The notes beneath the pieces are model-generated. The model made no database searches, had not been told where the DNA came from, and saw only the letters and a program-made list of their open reading frames with translations. DNA of 44,413 nucleotides from Alphaproteobacteria bacterium (lineage in GTDB: Bacteria > Pseudomonadota > Alphaproteobacteria > Micavibrionales > Micavibrionaceae): positions 1 to 44,413 of the forward strand of contig WGMJ01000008.1 in assembly GCA_016125135.1 (NCBI GenBank). Reading direction: 5' to 3'. Positions 39,289 to 44,413 of this stretch are shown piece by piece (the stretch's first letter is position 1; every line of letters begins with the position of its first letter). The translations under genes were made by a program, and so were the position numbers.

Positions 39289-39786
39289 TTAATTCTGATT
39301 ACGTAATGTGCGTGATTTCTCGCGGTTCCACTCGCGGTCTTTGGTGGCGGCGCGTTTGTCGTGCAGTTTCTTACCCTTGGCGAGTGCAATCTCCAGCTTG
39401 GCCATGCCACGTCCGTTAAAGTAAAGGCGGGTGGGGACGATCGTATAGCCATCCCTGTTCACAGCGCCCATCAACTTATGAACCTGCTTTTTGTGCAAAA
39501 TCAGTTTCTTCGGACGTTTCGGGTCATGCTGTAGATGTTTACCGGCCTGCTGGTATTCAGGAATATGCATATTATAGACCCATATCTCGCCGCCTTTTTC
39601 ATCGGCAAAGGCTTCACCCAGCGAGCATTGACCAAGGCGGAGCGATTTTACTTCTGTCCCGTGCAGAACAATTCCGGCTTCAAAGCGTTCTTCAATATGA
39701 TATTCAAAGCGCGCCTTTCTATTGTCAGCGACCGTTTCATTGACGCTGAGCATTGGTTTTTTACGGGCGGTGTCCTTTTTAGCCAT
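39289..39786 (-). CDS. smpB: SsrA-binding protein SmpB
   Basis: This 165-residue protein partners tmRNA in rescuing stalled ribosomes. Signatures are ADNRKARFEYHIEERFEAGIVLHGTEVKSLR near the N-terminus, the EIWVYNMHIPEY strand and KLEIALAKGKKLHDKRAATKDREWNREKSR at the C-terminus, whose basic tail reads the empty mRNA channel. Its start is 44 bases from the divergent lytic transglycosylase gene. No tmRNA gene is seen in the window. Confidence 0.96.
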   Translation of the reverse strand: MAKKDTARKKPMLSVNETVADNRKARFEYHIEERFEAGIVLHGTEVKSLRLGQCSLGEAFADEKGGEIWVYNMHIPEYQQAGKHLQHDPKRPKKLILHKKQVHKLMGAVNRDGYTIVPTRLYFNGRGMAKLEIALAKGKKLHDKRAATKDREWNREKSRTLRNQN

Positions 39787-39830
39787 TTGATATATTTACC
39801 ACCAAGTGGTAAAAATGACTACCGAAAACC

Positions 39831-41630
39831 ATGCCTTTTCTAATAGCGCTTTTTGTTCTTTTCATTGTCCCACTGCAAGCGCAGGCGGGAAATGCAACCG
39901 AACTCTGGATTCAGGTTGTTAAAAATAACCGGGCGCAAAATTTTAGTACGCTCGAGAATTTCCTGTTGCAATATAGTGACTGGCCACAAGCTTCGCGCCT
40001 TCTCAAAATGGCAGAAGAAACCATGCCGTCAAACTATCCTGACCAAAAAGTATTGCGCCTTTACCGTGATCTGCAGCCGCAAACAACACGCGGCGTGACT
40101 GCCTATACACGTGTTCTGACAGAGCAAGGTGAAGCGGGTAAAGCGCAAGCGGTGCTGAAGGATTTCTGGGAGAAGAAAACGCTCTCGACCGATGATCAGG
40201 CTGAAGCGTTCCAGCGCTTCCGCAAAAATCTGAGTGGAGACAATCACCAGCGCCGTGTCGATATGTTGTTATATTCAGGGCAGTATACGTCAGCCCGCGC
40301 GCTGGCGCGTATGCTGGGGCAGGGTTTCCCGCAGCTTGTCGAGGCGCGTATTACAATGGCCGAGAACAAAGCGGGGGCTGAAGGTGCGATTGCCCGTGTG
40401 CCCGCAGCTTTGCAAAGTGATGCCGGTTTGTTGTTCGAGCGGCTGCGTTATCGCCGCGTGCGGGATCTGAATAGCGGTATGCAGGAAATTCTGGCGCGGC
40501 AACCTTCTATCCAGCGTATTGCCAACCCGGAAAGCTGGTGGCGCGAGCGGCATATTCTGGTACGCCGTATGATGGAGCGCCGTAACTTTGGTGAGGCCTA
40601 CAAGCTTGCGGCTGCGCACGGGCAGGCTGAGGGCGCACCCTTTGCCGATGCCGAATGGTTGGCAGGCTGGCTTTCACTGCGTTTCCTTGATAAGCCTGAG
40701 CGCGCCGCAGGGCATTTCGAGAAAATGTATAAGGCTGTAACAACGCCCGTTAGCAAGTCGCGCGGCGCATACTGGCTGGGCCGTGCGCTTGAAGCCATGG
40801 GCCGTAAGGATGAAGCGGTACAGTGGTATGAAAATGCGTTTCAATATCCCACAACTTTTTACGGGCAACGCGCCGCCGAGCGCTTGAACCGCAGCAAGCT
40901 TCCATGGAAATGGGCGGATGGTGGCGATACATCGGGCGCACGAGCGCAAATTAAGGGCGAGCCGCGTTATATCGCCGCACAAATTTTAAAATCGCGCGGC
41001 ATGACACGGGAAGCAGCCATGTTTATTGACTCGCTGGCTGAAAATATTATTTCACCGGCGGGCTATGCGGCGCTTGGCAAAATGGCTGTCGAGCTCGGTG
41101 TGCAATATGAAGGTGTTGTTATTGCCAAAGAAGCTGCGCGTAAAAATATTTTCCTGCGCGAGGTTGGTTACCCCACACGCACAGCTGCAAAAACAGTGCG
41201 TTCTGTTGATCCCGCGATGGTGCATGCATTGATACGTCAGGAAAGCCAGTTCGATAGCCGCGCACTTTCATCGGCAGGGGCGCGCGGCCTTATGCAATTG
41301 ATGCCGGCAACCGCACAGGAAACAGCGAAGAAGCATGGCATTGGCCACCGCAAGGAATGGCTGACCGACCGGCCCGAGCATAATATCCGCCTTGGCACGC
41401 TTTATTTTAAAGGCCTGCTTGACCGTTACGACAATGCTTACCCGTTAGCCGTGGCCGCGTATAACGCAGGGCCGGGCAACGTGAATAAATGGCTGAAGCT
41501 GTTTGGGGACCCGCGCACAAAACAAATTCATTGGCTTGATTGGGTCGAGCTGATTCCCATTTCTGAAACGCGCAACTATGTGCAGCGTGTACTTGAAAAC
41601 CAGCGTATTTATCAGGACGAGGCGCTGTAG
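39831..41630 (+). CDS. Soluble lytic murein transglycosylase (Slt70-like)
   Basis: This 599-residue periplasmic enzyme cleaves peptidoglycan glycan strands, forming anhydromuramyl ends. It has a signal peptide (MPFLIALFVLFIVPLQAQAG), then a long helical superhelix of repeats (residues 30-420). The C-terminal lysozyme-like domain has catalytic E471 in ALIRQESQFDSRALSSAGARGLMQLMPATA and the motif AVAAYNAGPGNVNKWL. Domain order and size match Slt. It diverges from smpB. A parS site follows six bases after the stop. Confidence 0.93.
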   Translation: MPFLIALFVLFIVPLQAQAGNATELWIQVVKNNRAQNFSTLENFLLQYSDWPQASRLLKMAEETMPSNYPDQKVLRLYRDLQPQTTRGVTAYTRVLTEQGEAGKAQAVLKDFWEKKTLSTDDQAEAFQRFRKNLSGDNHQRRVDMLLYSGQYTSARALARMLGQGFPQLVEARITMAENKAGAEGAIARVPAALQSDAGLLFERLRYRRVRDLNSGMQEILARQPSIQRIANPESWWRERHILVRRMMERRNFGEAYKLAAAHGQAEGAPFADAEWLAGWLSLRFLDKPERAAGHFEKMYKAVTTPVSKSRGAYWLGRALEAMGRKDEAVQWYENAFQYPTTFYGQRAAERLNRSKLPWKWADGGDTSGARAQIKGEPRYIAAQILKSRGMTREAAMFIDSLAENIISPAGYAALGKMAVELGVQYEGVVIAKEAARKNIFLREVGYPTRTAAKTVRSVDPAMVHALIRQESQFDSRALSSAGARGLMQLMPATAQETAKKHGIGHRKEWLTDRPEHNIRLGTLYFKGLLDRYDNAYPLAVAAYNAGPGNVNKWLKLFGDPRTKQIHWLDWVELIPISETRNYVQRVLENQRIYQDEAL

Positions 41631-41636
41631 CCAAAT

Positions 41637-41652
41637 TGTTTCACGTGAAACA
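41637..41652. promoter_or_regulatory. parS centromere site (ParB binding)
   Basis: TGTTTCACGTGAAACA is a perfect 16-base palindrome identical to the conserved bacterial chromosomal parS consensus bound by ParB. It is intergenic, six bases past the transglycosylase stop. It implies this part of the chromosome is in the segregation centre, usually close to the origin. parA and parB are not in the window. Confidence 0.88.
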
Positions 41653-41678
41653 TTTCCTATCATAAGAATTATTTTCTA

Positions 41679-41707
41679 TTGACATAACATTAATCTTTTA
41701 TTAATAT
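41679..41707 (+). promoter_or_regulatory. Promoter overlapped by a CtrA-type site
   Basis: TTGACA (41679-41684) and TAATAT (41702-41707), spacer 17, form a near-consensus promoter. TTAA-N7-TTAA at 41690-41704, the CtrA recognition pattern, fills the spacer and runs into the -10. In that position a bound CtrA would block RNA polymerase. One such 8-base match per window is expected by chance, so the case rests on its placement. Confidence 0.6.
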
Positions 41708-41734
41708 GATTGGCAGGGAATATGCAAGACCGCC

Positions 41735-41794
41735 AAGTGTGATGGGTAACAAGTAAGTTAAGTGTGATAGCTAAAACGACAAACGACAAACGAT
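41735..41794 (+). repeat. Short direct repeats in the leader
   Basis: AAGTGTGAT occurs at 41735-41743 and 41760-41768, and AAACGAC at 41774-41780 and 41781-41787 is followed by AAACGAT (41788-41794). They lie in the roughly 145-base leader of the gene at 41859. A six-codon open frame from ATG 41722, with AGGGA upstream, overlaps the first repeat. Its meaning is unknown. Confidence 0.5.
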
Positions 41795-41858
41795 AAAAAC
41801 GGATAACAAGAAGCGCTACAAAAAGTGGCCAGCCGAAAAGTAAAGAAGGGAAAGTGTT

Positions 41859-42071
41859 ATGCTGAGTAGATGGGAAACATATAGCGATATCGTTACAGTG
41901 CTTGCATTCGAGGCAGATGTCTCGGCCGTGCATTACCGCCATGAAGATGGCCGCGAAGGTTATACAGGTACAGGGCTTTTCCCGCATGATCTTGAAGTGG
42001 GCCAGCAATATAAAGGCCAGTTTTCACGAGATGATGACACGCCTTACTGTAGTTTTGAAAAGCAAAGGTAA
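41859..42071 (+). CDS. Small unknown protein downstream of the CtrA-type promoter
   Basis: This 70-residue protein is rich in Tyr, His, Asp and Glu (AVHYRHEDGREGYTGTGLFPHDLEVGQQYKGQFSRDDDTPYC), probably a small beta-rich soluble fold. There is no signal or membrane segment. The ribosome site GAAGGGAAAG is good. It is followed three bases later by another small gene. I do not recognise it. Confidence 0.65.
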   Translation: MLSRWETYSDIVTVLAFEADVSAVHYRHEDGREGYTGTGLFPHDLEVGQQYKGQFSRDDDTPYCSFEKQR

Positions 42072-42074
42072 AAC

Positions 42075-42323
42075 ATGTCTGATATCTGGCAGTCAGACAA
42101 ATTCCAAGGTGTGCAAAGGGACTTTAAACGCGCTGTCGGCTTCCGCAGCCTTATCAATATGACAGAGTATGTAAGGAATTTTGCAGAGCGTGAGCAGCAA
42201 GAAGTTGCCGAAGTGCTTGAGCGCATTGCTATATCATTGGAAAATGAGGGCGGGCCAGAATATAATTCCTATAAAGTTGATTTCGAAGAACGAGTCAAAA
42301 GTGTATTGGGAATTACGCCTTAG
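42075..42323 (+). CDS. Small helical unknown protein
   Basis: This 82-residue acidic protein is largely helical (YVRNFAEREQQEVAEVLERIAISLENEGG) with an N-terminal SDIWQSDKFQGVQRDFKRAVGFRS segment. The ribosome site AAAGG precedes the ATG. It is co-transcribed with the 41859 gene from the CtrA-type promoter. I recognise no domain; size and helix content would suit a protein-interaction partner or adaptor, which is speculation. Confidence 0.65.
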   Translation: MSDIWQSDKFQGVQRDFKRAVGFRSLINMTEYVRNFAEREQQEVAEVLERIAISLENEGGPEYNSYKVDFEERVKSVLGITP

Positions 42324-42369
42324 TAATTATCGCGTGGCATTTTCCACAAAAACAAAATATTACCGCCCG

Positions 42370-42912
42370 CTAAATCCGATACAAAAACACCGGCACATTC
42401 ACGCCGGCTTTTACATTATCAGCTTCAATGGTCTGCCAGCCTTCAACAGGAAACGAGCAGGAAACAACAAGGCTTCCTTTTTTCATTGTTAAAAATGCAG
42501 GTTTTAGGGCCTCGAGATCACGTGGCAGTAGGTAGCAATAAATGATATCGAAGCCGGAAAGATCAACACCAAAAAAATTGGCGTTGAAAATTTTTATACG
42601 GCGGTGAAAGAATGTACGCAGTTTTGAAATAAAATAGGGAACGGGCGAAATTTCGTAACCAGTCAGTTCTGCTTGTTTGTAGCTACGGGCGAGGGATAAA
42701 AGCGGCCCGCCCCAGCCCGAACCAAGCTCGGCGATTCTATAAGGTTTGGTTGTATCTGTATGCGCCAGCAGTAGCTTTTTAACACGCCCGTAAACCCACG
42801 GCATCACCGGCATGGAAATCACGAAGCCCTTACGTTCGAAATAAAGAATAGAGATAATGCCGGCAAAAAGGGCCAGATAAAATAAAACAATGAGAAGATC
42901 GGCAAGGGGCAT
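42370..42912 (-). CDS. Membrane-anchored class I SAM-dependent methyltransferase
   Basis: This 180-residue protein has one N-terminal membrane helix (LADLLIVLFYLALFAGIISILYF) followed by a Rossmann methyltransferase domain: SAM motif I as IAELGSGWGGPLLSLA, motif II LTGYEISPVPYFI, then FDIIYCYLLPRDLEALKP and KKGSLVVSCSFPV. It is short for the class and ends soon after strand 5. The substrate is unknown; the anchor suggests a lipid or membrane-protein target. Confidence 0.8.
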   Translation of the reverse strand: MPLADLLIVLFYLALFAGIISILYFERKGFVISMPVMPWVYGRVKKLLLAHTDTTKPYRIAELGSGWGGPLLSLARSYKQAELTGYEISPVPYFISKLRTFFHRRIKIFNANFFGVDLSGFDIIYCYLLPRDLEALKPAFLTMKKGSLVVSCSFPVEGWQTIEADNVKAGVNVPVFLYRI

Positions 42913-42965
42913 GGAACCAAGTTTCTATCTGGTGTATAGGATAACGTAATTCAAAGGAGAATAAT

Positions 42966-43328
42966 ATGAGTTATGTCGATGGATTTGTCATTCCGCTTGG
43001 TGAAAACGGTGTAGAAGATTACCGCAAGATCGCAGAGACCGCCCGCACAGTGTGGCTTGACCATGGCGCAGTGGATTATAAGGAATGTGTGCTGGAAGAT
43101 ATGAAAGAGAGCGAGTTCGGCATGGGTTTTAAACAGCTGGCTGGTGCCAAGGATGGCGAGACGGTTGTACTTGCCTATATTGTTTTCAAGGACCGTTACC
43201 ACCGTGATGAAGTGAATGCAAAAGTAATGGCCGATAAAAGGCTGACAGAAGCCTGTGATCCGAACAACATGCCGTTTGATTGTAAACGCATGGCCTATGG
43301 CGGCTTTAAAACAATTGTAGGTGAGTAA
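42966..43328 (+). CDS. DUF1428 (YbaA-like) family protein
   Basis: This 120-residue protein begins MSYVDGFVIPLGENGVEDYRKIAETARTVWLDHGAVDYKECV and contains YIVFKDRYHRDEVNAKVMADKR and MPFDCKRMAYGGFKTIV, the conserved blocks of DUF1428, a ferredoxin-like alpha/beta dimer related to the antibiotic-monooxygenase fold. Function in the family is unknown. The ribosome site AAAGGAG is strong. It diverges from the methyltransferase gene. Confidence 0.88.
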   Translation: MSYVDGFVIPLGENGVEDYRKIAETARTVWLDHGAVDYKECVLEDMKESEFGMGFKQLAGAKDGETVVLAYIVFKDRYHRDEVNAKVMADKRLTEACDPNNMPFDCKRMAYGGFKTIVGE

Positions 43329-43331
43329 GTT

Positions 43332-43781
43332 TTAAAACTCGGGGAAAGGCTCTAGGGCTTTTTCTTTTGGCTGGTGTGTATGTGAAGCTTCCCAGGCCTC
43401 GCCGATTTGCTCAAGATCATTCACGGCATTGGCGAAGCAATGTGTTGCGGCAATAACGCCCGAGGCTAGCCCCTCTGCAGTATCTACACAGATTTTAATA
43501 AGGCTGCGTTGGTCAGGCGGTGTGGCCGCAATTTTCTCGGCCGTCAGGAAGGCATCAATACAGAGTGTCACTTCAGGCGCCAGAACATCTTCAACAATTA
43601 CAATGACTGTTTCAGTGACGCAGGTCGCGGCTTCGCGGGTAAAATCGGCTTTCAGATCAGGTGGTGCGCTGCCGATATGGATTAAACCCTCACCAATCAG
43701 GATGGCTTTGTGGCCCGCCGCGTGTAAATGAGCAAGCAAGTTTTTTGCTGTTTTATTTTCAGGCTGTTTTTGCTGTCCCAT
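43332..43781 (-). CDS. Unknown cytoplasmic protein
   Basis: This 149-residue protein has an Ala/Thr/Glu-rich composition and predicted helices, with no signal peptide. Three or four cysteines are spread through hydrophobic segments (AATCVTETV, VTLCIDAFL, IKICVDTA, ATHCFANAV), an unusual feature for a small cytoplasmic protein that could mean metal binding or partial membrane association. It converges on DUF1428 with three bases between stops. It is not recognised. Confidence 0.65.
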   Translation of the reverse strand: MGQQKQPENKTAKNLLAHLHAAGHKAILIGEGLIHIGSAPPDLKADFTREAATCVTETVIVIVEDVLAPEVTLCIDAFLTAEKIAATPPDQRSLIKICVDTAEGLASGVIAATHCFANAVNDLEQIGEAWEASHTHQPKEKALEPFPEF

Positions 43782-43860
43782 GTTATGTATTTAATCATGG
43801 CGGCGGGGCCGAGGTCAATAATTCTAAGAAGGTGAACGGGCTTTTAGGTTCGGGGAGTGC

Positions 43861-44196
43861 TTAGGCGGCCTTTTTGCCTTCATAGGCCATTTCTGTAGAG
43901 CACACAACGGGCGTAATGTGGACGCCAAGTTCACGCCATTCTTCTTCGCGGTCTATATCACAGTCTTCAAGTGTGTCTTCAAGTTTGGCAAGCGCTGCGT
44001 CCATAGCCGCTTCGCTTTCCCAATGGGTGACATTCACAAATTTGAAATAAGAGTTTTTGCTTTCAACGTGATAAATATGCCCGTTGATCATGCCGGGTTG
44101 CAGGCGCATAAGCTGGATATTCTCGCGCAGGCTATGCACAAAGTCATCGGCGTTGCCTTCCGGCACTTCATAAAGGGTTATGCTTGTAATTGTCAT
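43861..44196 (-). CDS. Antibiotic biosynthesis monooxygenase (ABM) domain protein
   Basis: The start at ATG 44196 gives 111 residues; the open frame to 44349 covers the tuf terminator and tuf end and is rejected. MTITSITLYEVPEGNADDFVHSLRENIQLMRLQPGMINGHIYHVESKNSYFKFVNVTHWES is the ABM ferredoxin-like pattern, with the late strand carrying a conserved Trp. Members are small dimeric oxygenases or stress proteins. There is a short Lys/Ala tail. It lies downstream of tuf on the same strand beyond a terminator. Confidence 0.78.
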   Translation of the reverse strand: MTITSITLYEVPEGNADDFVHSLRENIQLMRLQPGMINGHIYHVESKNSYFKFVNVTHWESEAAMDAALAKLEDTLEDCDIDREEEWRELGVHITPVVCSTEMAYEGKKAA

Positions 44197-44250
44197 AGGC
44201 GTATCATCCCATAAAACAGGCGAACCGGCAATAAGTTGCTTATGCAGGAT

Positions 44251-44280
44251 AAAAAAACCCGCCGGAAAGGCGGGTTTTTG
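44251..44280 (-). terminator. Terminator of tuf
   Basis: AAAAACCCGCC (44253-44263) and GGCGGGTTTTT (44269-44279) form an 11-base stem with loop GGAAA. On the minus strand it is followed by a T-run and lies 23 bases past the tuf stop. Confidence 0.88.
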
Positions 44281-44302
44281 GGATCTCCGGAAAAGGAGAA
44301 TA

Positions 44303-44413
44303 TTACTCGATAATTTTCGCGACAACGCCGGCGCCGACAGTACGGCCACCTTCGCGGATCGCGAAGCGAAGACCTTCGTTCATCGCGATCGGTGCAATGA
44401 GCTGTACTTCAAG
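44303..44413 (-). CDS. tuf: Elongation factor Tu, C-terminal fragment
   Basis: The last 36 codons are present, and the gene continues past the right edge. The reading is [22 protein letters not shown] then [14 protein letters not shown] and a TAA stop, the invariant EF-Tu C-terminus (domain 3). EF-Tu delivers aminoacyl-tRNA to the ribosome. The reported frame is complementary to 44303-44413, with the stop at 44303-44305. Confidence 0.97.
   Translation of the reverse strand, partial: LEVQLIAPIAMNEGLRFAIREGGRTVGAGVVAKIIE

Noticed and set aside
42390-42411. CCGGC/GCCGG hairpin as a terminator for the small genes at 41859-42323
   Set aside because: It is a short stem inside the methyltransferase coding region with a weak T-tract.

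Overview
The window is chromosomal DNA from an alphaproteobacterium. Three things support this. LexA boxes of the alphaproteobacterial direct-repeat type (GTTC-N7-GTTC) lie at recA and at a Y-family polymerase. A CckA cell-cycle hybrid kinase follows the flagellar export genes. A TauE/SafE permease is paired with an Alph_Pro_TM (TIGR02186) protein. Moderate base composition and many proteins I cannot place suggest a lineage away from the model genera, perhaps near the Rhodospirillales or Micavibrio relatives; that placement is inference. Coding is dense, there is no gene-free stretch over 300 bases, and I saw no IS element, prophage or CRISPR array.

Layout. 1-5070: end of a GT9 glycosyltransferase, a membrane protein, a divergent SOS-type pair (Y-family polymerase and an unknown gene sharing two LexA boxes), mntR with a palindromic operator candidate, and a large unknown HEXXH protein. 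5067-9568: queA, an HU protein, oligopeptidase B and an HldE-like nucleotidyltransferase. 9570-9835: tRNA-Ser(CGA) with a second copy of its 3' end. 9915-17715: a TrpF-like protein, mutS, an unknown, kup, dut, an Ala-rich envelope protein and ubiE. 17735-25279: murJ-trpS, then an exported protein, a TauE permease with its partner, a YciI-like protein, an Nfu-type Fe-S protein, a degenerate polysaccharide deacetylase and tsaB.

25266-33021 is a flagellar export and rod cluster. A leftward, translationally coupled operon (FlhB C-domain homologue, unknown 93-residue protein, fliO, fliP) diverges from a rightward one (flgB, flgC, fliE, fliQ, fliR, flhB), which is followed by cckA. 33092-36015 holds the most unusual gene: a receiver domain fused to the phosphohistidine and PEP-binding halves of a PEP synthase/PPDK-type enzyme, with a HAD phosphatase two bases downstream. 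36128-39786: an SPFH-like lipoprotein, SOS-regulated recA, a GST and smpB. 39831-44413: a soluble lytic transglycosylase, a perfect parS centromere site, a promoter overlapped by a CtrA-type site driving two small unknown genes, a membrane-anchored methyltransferase, three small proteins and the 3' end of tuf.

Two themes link the genes. The first is DNA damage response (LexA boxes at 2122-2168 and 37123-37137). The second is cell cycle and motility: CckA, flagellar assembly, a CtrA-like box and parS. A promoter element, ATTGACATAA, recurs upstream of three genes of unknown function, two of which look leaderless.
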